NCBI RefSeq assembly: GCF_900108245.1
Contig: NZ_FNUY01000013.1
Location: 1-64,000, forward strand
Reading direction: 5' to 3'
Source: Allobosea lathyri
GTDB taxonomy: Bacteria > Pseudomonadota > Alphaproteobacteria > Rhizobiales > Beijerinckiaceae
DNA length: 64,000 nt
In this document: positions 23,219 through 32,620 of the stretch, in pieces
How positions within the stretch are numbered: the stretch's first letter is position 1
How the letters are laid out: each line of letters starts with the position of its first letter
Program-made: the position numbers and the translations under genes
Notes under the pieces: generated by a model
Database searches by the model: none
Seen by the model: only the letters and a program-made list of their open reading frames with translations
What the model was told of the DNA's origin: nothing

Positions 23219-25349
23219 GTCCTGACAGGCTCGGATTCGTCATAAAGTATTTATGCGCGTTGAACGGCTCTTCGTTCGGCGCCGGGACAATGCGGGCTGA
23301 GCCCCCATCGGGCAAGATCGTCCAGCTCTGTTCGTTGTCGAGAAAATTCGCAAGCATGATCTGCTCCAGCAATTGCTGGTGCACCGTCGCGTTCAGGATC
23401 GGCGTCAGAGCCTCGACACGACGGTCGAGATTGCGCGGCATCAGATCGGCCGAGGAAATATACAGCTTGGCCTTGGGTGACGGCATGCCATGGCCGGCGC
23501 CGAAAGCATAGACGCGCGTATGCTCGAGGAAGCGGCCGACGATCGACTTGACGCGGATATTGTCGGAGAGGCCGGGCACGCCCGGCCGCAGGCAGCAGAT
23601 GCCGCGCACGACGAAGTCGATCTCGACGCCCGCCTGGCTCGCATCATAGAGGGCGTCGATGATCTCAGGGTCGACCAGCGAATTGCACTTGCCCCAGATC
23701 GCTCCCTTGCGGCCGGCTTTGACGTGGGCGACCTCCTCGGCGATGTCGTCGAGCAGGCGCTGTTTCAGGCCCACCGGCGAGACCGACATCTTCTCCAGCT
23801 CGGCCGGCTCGGCATAGCCGGTGATGAAATTGAAGATGCGGGCGACATCCTGCGACATCACCGGGTCGGCCGTGAAGAAGGAGACGTCGGTGTAGATGCG
23901 CGCCGTGATAGGATGGTAGTTGCCGGTCGCGATATGGCAGTAGCTGACGAGCTGGCCGGCCTCACGGCGCACCACGAGCGAGAGCTTGGCATGCGTCTTC
24001 AGCTCGATGAAGCCGTAGACGACCTGGACGCCAGCGCGCTCGAGGTCCTTGGCCCAGCGGATATTGGCCTCCTCGTCGAAACGCGCCTTGAGCTCGACCA
24101 GCGCGGTCACCGACTTGCCGGCCTCGGCGGCTTCGGCCAGCGCCTGCACGATCGGGGAGTTCGAGGACGTCCGGTAGAGCGTCTGCTTGATCGCGACCAC
24201 GCTGGGATCGCGCGCCGCCTGCTGCAGGAACTGCACGACGACGTCGAAGCTCTCATAGGGGTGGTGGACGATCAGGTCCTTCTGGCGGATCGCGGCGAAG
24301 CAGTCGCCGCCATGCTCGCGGATGCGCTCGGGGAAACGCGCGTTGTAGGGCTTGAACTTAAGGTCCGGCCGATCGACGCCGACGAGCTGGGAGAGTTCGT
24401 TGAGGCCGATCATGCCGGCGACGTCGACGATCTCGTCGTGATCGACCTTCAGCTCGCGCACGATCAGCTTGCGCAGATGCGCGGGCATGCCGACGCTGAC
24501 CTCGAGCCGGATGACGACGCCGCGCCGGCGCTGCTTCAGCATCGTCTCGAAGACCCGCACCAGGTCCTCGGCCTCCTCCTCGATATCGAGGTCGGAGTCG
24601 CGGATGACGCGGAAGGAGCCGGTACCCTTGACGTCATAGCCGGGGAACAGCTTGCCGATGAAGAGCGAGACCGCATCCTCCAGCGTGATGAAGCGATGCA
24701 CGCCATCGCGCGCCAGATCGGGCAATTCGATGAAGCGATCCATCTTGATGGGCACGCGGATCAGCGCGTCGAGCTGGCGCCCGTCGGTCATGCGCTCCAG
24801 CGCCAGCGCCAGGGTGAAACCGAGATTGGGAATGAAGGGGAACGGGTGGGCCGGGTCGATCGCCAGCGGCGTCAGGACCGGGAAGACGTAATGCAGGAAA
24901 TAATCCTCGAGCCAGACGCGTTCCTGCGGGCCGATATCCCGGGGCTTGAGCAGGCGGATGCGGTTGTCCTGGAGATCATGCCTGAGCTTGTCCCAGCGCG
25001 CCTGCTGGTCGTCGGTCAGTGCCACGACCGCCTTGCCGAGCTCCGCCAGCTGCTCGGCCGGGGTCAGCCCGTCCTGGCTCCTCGTCACGACGCCGGCCTT
25101 GAGCTGCTCGCGCAGGCCGGAGACGCGGACCATGAAGAATTCATCGAGATTGGCTGCCGAGATCGACAGGAAGCGCAGCTGCTCGAGCAGCGGATGGTGC
25201 TGGTTGGAGGCCTCTTCCATGACCCGGCGGTTGAACTGGAGCCAGGACAGTTCGCGGTTCATGAAGCGCGCCGGCGACTGCCTGAGCGAAAACCCTTCGG
25301 CTACGGGCGTGGAATCGACGGCCGTGATGTTCGCAGGTTCGATATTCAT
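23154..25349 (-). CDS. ppk1: Polyphosphate kinase 1
   Basis: 731 aa enzyme that polymerises the gamma phosphate of ATP into polyphosphate at the inner membrane. The N-domain begins RFMNRELSWLQFNRRVMEEA. The autophosphorylated histidine is in IELKTHAKLSLVVRR, the second catalytic histidine in FLEHTRVYAFGAGHG, and RIYTDVSFFTAD precedes the nucleotide tunnel. MNIEPANI at 25349 is preferred; an upstream ATG would add 12 basic residues. The last 65 bp encode both the Ser/Arg-rich tail of this protein and the start of ppx. It is divergent from the desaturase gene. Confidence 0.95.
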   Translation of the reverse strand: MNIEPANITAVDSTPVAEGFSLRQSPARFMNRELSWLQFNRRVMEEASNQHHPLLEQLRFLSISAANLDEFFMVRVSGLREQLKAGVVTRSQDGLTPAEQLAELGKAVVALTDDQQARWDKLRHDLQDNRIRLLKPRDIGPQERVWLEDYFLHYVFPVLTPLAIDPAHPFPFIPNLGFTLALALERMTDGRQLDALIRVPIKMDRFIELPDLARDGVHRFITLEDAVSLFIGKLFPGYDVKGTGSFRVIRDSDLDIEEEAEDLVRVFETMLKQRRRGVVIRLEVSVGMPAHLRKLIVRELKVDHDEIVDVAGMIGLNELSQLVGVDRPDLKFKPYNARFPERIREHGGDCFAAIRQKDLIVHHPYESFDVVVQFLQQAARDPSVVAIKQTLYRTSSNSPIVQALAEAAEAGKSVTALVELKARFDEEANIRWAKDLERAGVQVVYGFIELKTHAKLSLVVRREAGQLVSYCHIATGNYHPITARIYTDVSFFTADPVMSQDVARIFNFITGYAEPAELEKMSVSPVGLKQRLLDDIAEEVAHVKAGRKGAIWGKCNSLVDPEIIDALYDASQAGVEIDFVVRGICCLRPGVPGLSDNIRVKSIVGRFLEHTRVYAFGAGHGMPSPKAKLYISSADLMPRNLDRRVEALTPILNATVHQQLLEQIMLANFLDNEQSWTILPDGGSARIVPAPNEEPFNAHKYFMTNPSLSGRGKSLSNSSPRSLSRHGGKKR

Positions 25350-25547
25350 CCGCCTTGCTTTCGTTCGGGTCGCAATTCTGGCCACATCAGTCTCCCTTGC
25401 GACGTTGAAGCCATCCTAGCGTGACGCTTCGATGACGGGCGAGGCGCATATCGGATTGCAAGCCGATTTTGCCCATGCGGCAAGCGGCCTACTTGCGCGG
25501 GATCGCGCGGTCCTGTTTCGTTGACATGGCCGATGCGCGACTCGGTC

Positions 25548-26837
25548 ATGAGCATACCCGATCAACGCTCGCGAAACGACACTCCAGAGGCAAACTTGAC
25601 CCGCAATGACGCCCCCCATGACGAAGGCGACATCGTCTATCCGTCCGCCGTCCCCTTCGTACTGGCCCATCTGGCGTGTTTCGGCGCGCTCTTGAGCGGC
25701 GTGACCTGGACCTCGGTGTGGCTCGCGATCGGTCTCTATTGGTTGCGCATGTTCGCGGTGACCGGCGGCTACCACCGCTATTTCTCGCACCGGACCTACA
25801 AGACCAACCGCTTCGGACAGTTCCTGCTGGCCCTGCTGGCGCAGTCGACCGCGCAGAAGAGCGTGCTCTGGTGGGCGTCCAAGCATCGTCATCACCATCG
25901 CTATGCCGATACCGAGCATGACGTGCATTCGCCCGTGCACACCTCATTCGCCTATTCGCATCTCGGCTGGATCTTCAGCACCCAGCACGCGCGCTTCGAC
26001 GATTCCAGCATCGCCGACCTGACGAAGTTTCCGGAGCTGCGCTGGCTGCACCGTTTCGAGATCGCTCCCGCGATCCTGCTGGCGCTGATCTGCTTTGCCA
26101 TCGATGGCTGGGCCGGCCTGTTCGTCGGCTTCTTCTGGTCGACGGTTGCGGTCTATCACGCCACCTTCTGCATCAACTCGCTGGCGCATGTGCATGGCGA
26201 CAAGGACTATGTCACCGGCGACGAGAGCCGCAACAACTGGTGGCTCGCGATCATCACCATGGGTGAAGGCTGGCACAACAACCACCACGCCTATCAGTAC
26301 AGCGTGCGCCAGGGTTTCCGCTGGTGGCAGTGGGACCCGACCTACTATCTCATCCTCGGCCTGTCGAAGCTCAGGCTGGTCTGGGATCTGAAAGAGCCGC
26401 CGCAGGCCGTCATCGAGCGTTCGCAGGCATTGCCGCCGCGCGTGATCGAACGCTCCGCGGAAACGCTGGCAGCCTCCGTACCGCTGGACCGCATCGTCGC
26501 GGCCTTCCAGGAGGCCTATGCCGCGACGCCGACGCTGGCCGACTTGCATCTGCCGACGATGACCACGGCGGAGCTGCGCGCCGCGCTGACCGAGCTGAGC
26601 AGCCGCGCCAGCGACCGGCTCGCGCAGATGCAGCAGCAGGCCCAGGACGCCTATGCGAACTGGCACATGCCGGTGCTGCCGAGCCGCGAAGAGCTCAGCG
26701 AGAAGGCGGCGGCGATGTTCGTCAAGACGCCTTCTCTCGACGCGATCGCAGCGCGGGCGCATGAACTGCTCGTCGAGGCGATGCATGCGCGGCTGATCGC
26801 GCAGCCTGCGGCCGCCGGGCCCAGCCCCAACGCCTGA
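25548..26837 (+). CDS. Acyl-CoA/acyl-lipid fatty acid desaturase (delta-9 type)
   Basis: 429 aa membrane di-iron desaturase. Three histidine boxes are in order: HRYFSH (76-81), HRHHH (113-117) and EGWHNNHHAY (about 245-254), with hydrophobic helices around residues 35-70 and 175-215. This matches the DesC/OLE1-like group that inserts a cis double bond into saturated acyl chains. The C-terminal 130 residues or so are an Ala- and Glu-rich helical extension, longer than in the basic enzyme and of unknown purpose. The start at 25548 (MSIPDQRS) is the most plausible of three in-frame ATGs. It is convergent with hda. Confidence 0.9.
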   Translation: MSIPDQRSRNDTPEANLTRNDAPHDEGDIVYPSAVPFVLAHLACFGALLSGVTWTSVWLAIGLYWLRMFAVTGGYHRYFSHRTYKTNRFGQFLLALLAQSTAQKSVLWWASKHRHHHRYADTEHDVHSPVHTSFAYSHLGWIFSTQHARFDDSSIADLTKFPELRWLHRFEIAPAILLALICFAIDGWAGLFVGFFWSTVAVYHATFCINSLAHVHGDKDYVTGDESRNNWWLAIITMGEGWHNNHHAYQYSVRQGFRWWQWDPTYYLILGLSKLRLVWDLKEPPQAVIERSQALPPRVIERSAETLAASVPLDRIVAAFQEAYAATPTLADLHLPTMTTAELRAALTELSSRASDRLAQMQQQAQDAYANWHMPVLPSREELSEKAAAMFVKTPSLDAIAARAHELLVEAMHARLIAQPAAAGPSPNA

Positions 26838-26846
26838 GCGCAGCCC

Positions 26847-27545
26847 TCAGATCGGTTCCTGCGGAAACAGTTCCGCGAGAACCTCCTGAACCAGCGGTCG
26901 CGTGACGCGGCGGCCGCGCTCCAGCGCCCGACGGTCGAGCAGGTCCACCACCTGGCGGGCGGCTGCGAAGGAACGCTCCATCCGCAGCGTCAGCGCCTCG
27001 ATGATGCCGGTGTCGACGATCAGCTGGCGGTCGATGAAGAGCTTGACCAGCAGCGCGCGCAGCAGCGCATCATCGGGCGCGTCGATCGTGGCATGGGGGG
27101 CAAGCCTCAACCGCGACAGCAGATCCGGCACGCGCAGCCCCCAGAGATCGGGCGCGCTGCGGGCGGTCAGGAGCAGCGAACCGCCCTTCGCCTTGATCGC
27201 GTTCATCAGGTGGAACAGCGCCGCCTCGTCGCGCGGGCCCTCATCGCAATCCTCGACCACGAGCGCGCCACCCGAAATCAGATGAGGCACCTTGGCCTCC
27301 GTCACTTCCGCTGCCGACACGGTCCAGGCATGGGCGGTCTTGGCCCAGATCGCGGCGAGATGCGTCTTGCCGGCGCCTTCAGGCCCGATCAGCCGAAGCC
27401 AGGCATCAGGCCAATGCGGCCAGGCCTCGACCAGCCCATAGGCCGCCTCGTTTGAGGGACCAATCAGAAAATCCTCGACGCCGTGGCGGCTATCGACGGG
27501 CAGGTCGAATGCGAGCTGGCGCGGGCGGGCAGGAACTTCGGCCAT
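26847..27545 (-). CDS. hda: DnaA-related regulatory inactivation protein HdaA
   Basis: 232 aa AAA+ protein that, bound to the DNA polymerase sliding clamp, stimulates ATP hydrolysis by DnaA to prevent re-initiation. The clamp-binding motif QLAFDLP is at residues 10-16, Walker A is GPEGAGKTHLA, Walker B is ALVVEDCDE, and the sensor regions LLLTARSAP and RLAPHATIDAP are seen. It lacks the DNA-binding domain IV of DnaA, as expected. It lies 6 bp after perM, the same order as in other alphaproteobacteria. The call is firm. Confidence 0.92.
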   Translation of the reverse strand: MAEVPARPRQLAFDLPVDSRHGVEDFLIGPSNEAAYGLVEAWPHWPDAWLRLIGPEGAGKTHLAAIWAKTAHAWTVSAAEVTEAKVPHLISGGALVVEDCDEGPRDEAALFHLMNAIKAKGGSLLLTARSAPDLWGLRVPDLLSRLRLAPHATIDAPDDALLRALLVKLFIDRQLIVDTGIIEALTLRMERSFAAARQVVDLLDRRALERGRRVTRPLVQEVLAELFPQEPI

Positions 27546-27551
27546 ATGCGA

Positions 27552-28691
27552 TCAGACCTCGGTCCCGATGCTGGCCTTGACCTTCGTCGCCTGGATCTGC
27601 GTCGCCTGGATCTGCGCGGCCTTGGTCACATCGCCACCGTGATAGATGTTGCTGGCGAGATATTGCCTTAGCGCAAAGCGGCAGAGCACGCCGATGACGG
27701 CCGCCAGCGGCACGGCCAGCAAGAGCCCGACGAAGCCGAACAGCGTGCCGAAGGCGAGCAGCGCGAACATCAGCCAGACCGGATGGACGCCGATGGAGTC
27801 GCCGACGAATTTCGGCTGGAAGATATTGCCTTCGAGGAACTGCCCGGCGGCGAAGACGCCGAGCGTCGCCAGCGGCCAGGTCCATTCCGGCCAGAATTGA
27901 ACGATCGCGACGCCGACCGAAAGAACGAGGCCGGTCAGCGATCCGACATAGGGGATGAAGGAGAGAAAGCCGCTGATGATGCCGATCAGCGCGCCGAAAT
28001 TCACCCCGATCAGGCTCAGGCCCACGGCATAGAAGCTGCCGAGCAGCAGGCAGACGAGAGCCTGCCCGCGCAGGAACCCGGCAATGGCGACATCCATCTC
28101 GTGAAGCAGGCCGCGAATGGTGTCGCGATGATCGAGCGGCAGCCAGCTGTCGACGGCCGCCACCATGCGATCCCAGTCGACCAGGAGGTAGAAGGCGATG
28201 ACGGGCGTCAGCACGAGCAGCGAGAACACGCCGATGATGGCGGTGCCGCCGGTCCAGAGCGATTGCAGCACGCTGCCGACCCATTTCGTGGCTTCGCCGA
28301 CGAGATTGCCAAGCGAGCTCTGGGCGTCTTCGGCGAGCTTGGCGCCGCCGAGCCGTTCGAGCCAGGGCGCGCCCCGCTCCATGATCAGCGCCTGCAGTTT
28401 GGCCGCGTCCGCCGGCAGGCGGGCGACGAGACCAGCCAGCTGCTGTCCGAGCAGAGGCGCCAGCAATACCAGGCCAACCACGAAGATCAGCAGGAAGACG
28501 ATCAGGATCGCCAGCGTCGCAGCGAGCCGGCTCATCCCGATCCGCTCAAGCCGGTCGGCGAGCGGATCGAGCAGATAGGCCAGTGCCAGCGCCGCCACGA
28601 AAGGCAGCAACACGTCGCGCAGCAGCACGAGCAGCAGCACGCAGACGACCAGCGAGCCCAGCCAGAAGCCGATTTGTCGTTGCAAGGTCAT
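27552..28691 (-). CDS. perM: AI-2E/PerM family membrane transporter
   Basis: 379 aa with about eight transmembrane segments. It has the paired N-terminal helices (RQIGFWLGSLVVCVLLLVLL), a central soluble region (about 95-180) and the conserved C-terminal half: GFLRGQALVCLLLGSFYAVG, GFLSFIPYVGSLTGLVLSV and GNIFQPKFVGDSIGVHPVWL. The family exports small molecules or acts as Na+/H+ antiporter; the substrate here is unknown. The last 20 residues come from a 15-bp unit repeated exactly twice (27586-27615), giving QIQATQIQAT, a low-complexity tail. It is upstream of and cotranscribed with hda. Confidence 0.88.
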   Translation of the reverse strand: MTLQRQIGFWLGSLVVCVLLLVLLRDVLLPFVAALALAYLLDPLADRLERIGMSRLAATLAILIVFLLIFVVGLVLLAPLLGQQLAGLVARLPADAAKLQALIMERGAPWLERLGGAKLAEDAQSSLGNLVGEATKWVGSVLQSLWTGGTAIIGVFSLLVLTPVIAFYLLVDWDRMVAAVDSWLPLDHRDTIRGLLHEMDVAIAGFLRGQALVCLLLGSFYAVGLSLIGVNFGALIGIISGFLSFIPYVGSLTGLVLSVGVAIVQFWPEWTWPLATLGVFAAGQFLEGNIFQPKFVGDSIGVHPVWLMFALLAFGTLFGFVGLLLAVPLAAVIGVLCRFALRQYLASNIYHGGDVTKAAQIQATQIQATKVKASIGTEV

Positions 28692-28788
28692 AGATCCAAG
28701 CCTCTCGCGGGTCGGCGGGGGTGCGCTGCACAAATGGGCGAGAGCGGTGACGGTTCCAAGGCTGGCCCGGAAATCGCTGTCGATGTGC

Positions 28789-28835
28789 TGTCTTGCCTGT
28801 TGTCTTGCCTGTTGTCCTGCCTGCTGCCTTGCCCT
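28789..28835. repeat. 12-bp intergenic tandem repeat directly after pgsA
   Basis: Four tandem 12-bp units (TGTCTTGCCTGT twice exactly, then TGTCCTGCCTGC and a partial TGCCTTGCCCT) run into the pgsA stop codon. On the transcribed strand it reads as AGGCAAGAC repeats. It cannot form a strong hairpin. Confidence 0.8.
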
Positions 28836-29365
28836 CATGCCGCCATGTGGCGCAGCCAGAAGGCGAGATAGGCGGTCATCGAGCCAAGCGTCAATACGGC
28901 CACGACAAGCTGCCCCACGTCGACGGCGGAGCCAAGATCGAGCCCGAAGGCGCGCGAGCCCAGCAGCAGGGCCGCGAAGATCAATTGTGCGGCAGTGTTG
29001 AGCTTGCTGACCACGAATGGCGCGATCACGACCGGGCGCGCCATCACCCAGGACAGGAGCACGGCCGACACGATCATCACGTCGCGGGACACGACGAGGA
29101 TGGCGAGCCAGGACGGGATAGCGCCGACCATCGCCAGGGTGATGTAGATCGAGACGATCAGCGCCTTGTCGGCCATCGGATCGAGATAGGCGCCAAGCTC
29201 GCTGGTCATGTTGAAGCGCTTGGCGATGAAGCCGTCTATGGCGTCGGAGACGCCGGCCAGGACGAAGATGATGAAGGCGGCCTGCCAGCGCGTATTGACG
29301 ATCATGACGATCACCAGCGGCACCAGGAACAGCCGGCCGATGGTAATGATATTGGGAAGCGTCAT
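28835..29365 (-). CDS. pgsA: CDP-diacylglycerol-glycerol-3-phosphate 3-phosphatidyltransferase
   Basis: 176 aa inner-membrane enzyme of the first committed step to phosphatidylglycerol and cardiolipin. It starts TLPNIITIGRLFLVPLVIVM, typical of PgsA. The CDP-alcohol phosphotransferase motif is SDAIDGFIAKRFN followed by GAYLDPMADK, with all four catalytic aspartates; the usual Arg of the AR pair is Lys here, a common variation. Several hydrophobic helices follow. ATG 29365 was chosen from the motif position; upstream in-frame ATGs would add an unrelated stretch. Divergent from purM. Confidence 0.93.
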   Translation of the reverse strand: MTLPNIITIGRLFLVPLVIVMIVNTRWQAAFIIFVLAGVSDAIDGFIAKRFNMTSELGAYLDPMADKALIVSIYITLAMVGAIPSWLAILVVSRDVMIVSAVLLSWVMARPVVIAPFVVSKLNTAAQLIFAALLLGSRAFGLDLGSAVDVGQLVVAVLTLGSMTAYLAFWLRHMAA

Positions 29366-29583
29366 GCCGGCAGGGTTCTTGGGAAGGGAAGGTTCTTTTA
29401 GGACGGAACCCAACGCTAGAGCATGACGGCAAAGGTGGAAACCGCATTTCAGGGTCGCATTGGCTGCTGCGCTGCCGAAATGGCCGAAACGGTGGATCGG
29501 CAGCAGCGAAAACACTGCTACGCCTTGCCAGCGGCGGCGCGCTTGCCTATCGCTCGCGCGAACAGCATCGAAGGCCACATGAC

Positions 29584-30657
29584 ATGACCAAGCCGGGCGC
29601 GAACGGACTGACCTATGCGCAAGCGGGCGTCGACATCGACGCCGGAAACGCCATGGTCGACGCCATCAAGCCGCTGGTGCGCGCGACGCGCCGGCCGGGC
29701 GCCGACGCCGAGATCGGCGGCTTCGGCGGATTGTTCGACCTCAAGGCCGCCGGCTTCAGCGATCCGATCCTGGTCGCCGCCAATGACGGCGTCGGCACCA
29801 AGGTGAAGATCGCGATCGAGAGCGGTTTGCATTCGACGATCGGGATCGATCTCGTCGCGATGTGCGTCAACGATCTCATCGTGCAGGGCGCCGAGCCCCT
29901 GCTCTTCCTCGACTATTATGCGACCGGCAAGCTCGACCCCAAGGTCGGCGTCGAGATCGTGCGCGGCATCGCCGATGGCTGCCGGCAGGCGGGCTGCGCC
30001 CTGATCGGCGGCGAAACGGCCGAAATGCCCGGCATGTATGCCGAGAAGGACTACGATCTGGCCGGTTTCGCCGTGGGCGCGGCCGAGCGTGGGGCGCTGC
30101 TGCCGCGCGCCGATCTCGAAGCTGGCGACGTCGTTTTCGGCCTGCCCTCCTCCGGCGTGCATTCGAACGGCTATTCGCTGGTCCGGCGCATCGTCGCCAT
30201 GACCAGTCTGGCATGGGACGCGCCCGCGCCCTTCGCTCCGGAACAGAGCCTTGCAGAAGCCCTGCTCGTGCCGACGCGGATCTATGTGAAGCCCCTGCTC
30301 GCCGCCCTCAGGGCGACGGACGGCATCAAGGCTCTCGCACATATCACCGGCGGCGGTTTCCCGGACAACATTCCGCGCGTCCTGCCCGAAAGCCTCGGCG
30401 TTGCGCTCGATCTCGCCGCCATCCCGGTTCCGCCGGTGTTCGGCTGGCTGGCGAAGATCGGCGGCGTGGCCGAGCGCGAGATGCTGCGGACCTTCAACTG
30501 CGGCATCGGCATGATCGTCGCTGCCGAGGCCGGCAAGGCCGATGAGGTCGCGGCCGCTTTGCGCGCGGCTGGCGAGGCTCCTGTCAGGCTCGGTGAGGTC
30601 ATCGCGATCAACGAGGGGAATGAGGCCGTCAGCTATCGCGGCAAGCTCGCCCTGTGA
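29584..30657 (+). CDS. purM: Phosphoribosylformylglycinamidine cyclo-ligase
   Basis: AIR synthetase, step five of purine synthesis, 357 aa. Landmarks are DPILVAANDGVGTKVKIAIE (ATP loop), LIVQGAEPLLFLDYYATGKL, GCALIGGETAEMPGMYAEKD and ITGGGFPDNIPRVLPE. Length and order of motifs are exactly those of the family. Its stop overlaps the purN GTG as GTGA, so the two enzymes are translationally coupled. Confidence 0.96.
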   Translation: MTKPGANGLTYAQAGVDIDAGNAMVDAIKPLVRATRRPGADAEIGGFGGLFDLKAAGFSDPILVAANDGVGTKVKIAIESGLHSTIGIDLVAMCVNDLIVQGAEPLLFLDYYATGKLDPKVGVEIVRGIADGCRQAGCALIGGETAEMPGMYAEKDYDLAGFAVGAAERGALLPRADLEAGDVVFGLPSSGVHSNGYSLVRRIVAMTSLAWDAPAPFAPEQSLAEALLVPTRIYVKPLLAALRATDGIKALAHITGGGFPDNIPRVLPESLGVALDLAAIPVPPVFGWLAKIGGVAEREMLRTFNCGIGMIVAAEAGKADEVAAALRAAGEAPVRLGEVIAINEGNEAVSYRGKLAL

Positions 30658-31277
30658 CGACGCTGCCGGCTCGCAAACGCGTCGGGATCCTGATCTCCGG
30701 ACGCGGCTCCAACATGGTGTCGCTGGCGCAGGCGGCGCAGGCGCCCGATTTTCCTGCCGAGATCGCGCTCGTGCTGTCGAACGTTCCCGGGGCAGGCGGG
30801 CTCGAACGCGCCCGCGAATTTGGCATCGCGACGGCAACCGTCGATCACCGCGCCTTCAACAAGGACCGCGAGGCCTTCGAACGGGCGATGGACGAGGTCC
30901 TGCGCGTCAACCAGATCGAGTTCGTCGTGCTTGCCGGATTCATGCGCATCATGACGTCCTGGTTCGTGCGCCGCTGGGAAGGCCGGATGATCAACATCCA
31001 CCCCTCCCTGCTGCCGCTGTTCAAGGGCACGCATACGCACCGGCAGGCGCTGGAGGCCGGCATGACGGAGCATGGCTGCAGCGTGCATTTCGTCGTGCCG
31101 GAGCTCGATGCCGGACCGGTGATCGCCCAGGCGAAGGTCCCGGTGCTGCCGGGTGACGACGAGGAGAGCCTGGCGACGCGCGTACTCGCGCAGGAGCACA
31201 CGCTTTATCCGCGCGCGCTGGCCGAGGTCGCTTCGGGCCGCGTCGCGCTGGTCGACGGGGTGATCGCGCGGCGCTGA
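30654..31277 (+). CDS. purN: Phosphoribosylglycinamide formyltransferase
   Basis: GAR transformylase, step three of purine synthesis, 207 aa, using 10-formyl-tetrahydrofolate. The GTG start at 30654 overlaps the purM stop. The active-site residues are Asn114 and His116 in MINIHPSLLPLFKG and Asp152 in VPELDAGPVIAQA; the N-terminal KRVGILISGRGSNM loop binds the phosphoribosyl group. Its last 73 bp overlap the convergent WYL-regulator gene. Confidence 0.95.
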   Translation: MTTLPARKRVGILISGRGSNMVSLAQAAQAPDFPAEIALVLSNVPGAGGLERAREFGIATATVDHRAFNKDREAFERAMDEVLRVNQIEFVVLAGFMRIMTSWFVRRWEGRMINIHPSLLPLFKGTHTHRQALEAGMTEHGCSVHFVVPELDAGPVIAQAKVPVLPGDDEESLATRVLAQEHTLYPRALAEVASGRVALVDGVIARR

Positions 31278-31999
31278 GCGGCGCCCTGGCTGTCGCAGGC
31301 CGCCCGGTCGCGCTGCGTTTCGGCCTCTTCCTTCTGCCAGCGGCGAAACAGATCGGCGCGGCGGGCCGGATACCGCTCCTCGCGGGCGGTCAGCTCGGTG
31401 ATGCGGTCGGTGCGGAAATGCCGGAAGGCCTCGCGCAGCTCGCACCAGGCAATGACGATGCGAACCCGCTCGTAGAAGGTCATGCCGATCGGCCAGATCA
31501 TTCGCTCCGTGTCCTGTCCGCTCTCGTCGCGATAGCGGATAGCGAGCTTGCGGCCCTGGCGGATCGCGGCGCGGACGCTGGCGACATCGACCTGATCGAC
31601 CGGCGTGTCGCCGCCATAGGCAGGAGCAAACAGCGCACCGTCGAGCAGGATCGGTCGCAGATGCGCGGGCAGCACGGCCGCGACCTTGCTGACGACATCC
31701 TCCGCCGCGCGGGCGAGCACAGGGTCGGCGCGCTCACTGAGCCAGCGCATGCCGACGAGCACCGCTTCGATCTCGTCTGGCGACAGCATCAACGGCGGCA
31801 GGTCGAAGCCGGCATCGAGCACATAGCCGATCCCAGCCTCGCCACGAACCGGCACGCCCTGGCGCATCAGGGCGGCGATATCGCGATAGACCGTGCGTAC
31901 GGAGACATCGAGCTCGGAGGCGAGCGTTTCAGCCGTCACCGGCCGGCGCCGGCGGCGCAGGCCCTGGATCATGTCGAGCAATCGTTCGGCGCGCTGCAT
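31205..31999 (-). CDS. YafY-type transcriptional regulator (HTH + WYL domain)
   Basis: 264 aa. The N-terminal winged helix (about 1-55) has QRAERLLDMIQGLRRRRRPV, then LASELDVSVRTVYRDIAALM, the YafY/DeoR-like recognition helix. The WYL-type sensor region covers about residues 130-215 (LAIRYRDESGQDTERMIWPI, then FRHFRTDRITEL). Such proteins repress or activate in response to nucleotides or DNA damage signals; the target here is unknown. The MQRAERLL start at 31999 was preferred over an ATG five codons earlier. The 3' end overlaps purN on the opposite strand, giving an extended Ser/Thr/Arg-rich tail, which may be a by-product of that overlap. Confidence 0.87.
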   Translation of the reverse strand: MQRAERLLDMIQGLRRRRRPVTAETLASELDVSVRTVYRDIAALMRQGVPVRGEAGIGYVLDAGFDLPPLMLSPDEIEAVLVGMRWLSERADPVLARAAEDVVSKVAAVLPAHLRPILLDGALFAPAYGGDTPVDQVDVASVRAAIRQGRKLAIRYRDESGQDTERMIWPIGMTFYERVRIVIAWCELREAFRHFRTDRITELTAREERYPARRADLFRRWQKEEAETQRDRAACDSQGAAQRRAITPSTSATRPEATSASARG

Positions 32000-32153
32000 G
32001 ATGAAGGTCCCCACCTCGGCTGTATCGGCGACACGATGGCCGAATCCGGTGACAAGTTCTGTCAGCAGCGTGTCAGCAGCAAGGCGGAGTTTCCAATCGA
32101 GCCCGCAAGCACCGGCCCGGAAGCGAGCCGGTGCGGTCAGCGCATCGCAGCGA

Positions 32154-32516
32154 TCAGATCGGGCGCTTCAGCTTGCACTGGTCGATATAGCCCAGGCCCT
32201 TGGCGCGAGCGGAATCGTTGAAATAGCCGGTCTCGCGGAAGGCCTGGATCTCGTCCTTGGTCATGGCGTTGACCGTGCCCTTTGCATAGCAGCTGCACGG
32301 CGAATGCACGGCTTCGCGCGTGGTGCCCAGCAACTGCGACTGCGTCACCAGGCAGGCGTCGAAGGCCCTGAGCTGGATCATGTAAGGGGTGAGGTTCTTC
32401 GCGGTCGGGTCCGGCGGCGGCAGGGCGCTCGTGCCGCTGGCGGCAAAAGCCGCGCCTCCAAGCAAAATCGATAGCCCTCCGGCCAGAATGACCGCACCAA
32501 ACCGCCGCATCGTCAT
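32154..32516 (-). CDS. Small exported protein of unknown function
   Basis: 120 aa with a signal peptide (MTMRRFGAVILAGGLSILLG, cleavage after AAFA). The mature part has four cysteines (AFDACLVT, HSPCSCYAKG, IDQCKLKRP), suggesting disulfides in the periplasm, and the segment KGTVNAMTKDEIQAFRETGY. I know similar anonymous proteins in this order but no function. It lies alone between the WYL regulator and the molybdoenzyme gene, same strand as both. Confidence 0.75.
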   Translation of the reverse strand: MTMRRFGAVILAGGLSILLGGAAFAASGTSALPPPDPTAKNLTPYMIQLRAFDACLVTQSQLLGTTREAVHSPCSCYAKGTVNAMTKDEIQAFRETGYFNDSARAKGLGYIDQCKLKRPI

Positions 32517-32620
32517 GAGTTCGCTAGCCCTTCGAGAATAGACAGATCAAGCATATTTCATGCCCCGCCCATGCGGCGGGATGGTCCACACAGTCGTCCA
32601 AACGTCAAGACTTCGTGAGA

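Noticed and set aside
28789..28835. CRISPR-like array
   Set aside because: Units are 12 bp and contiguous without spacers; no cas genes are in the window.
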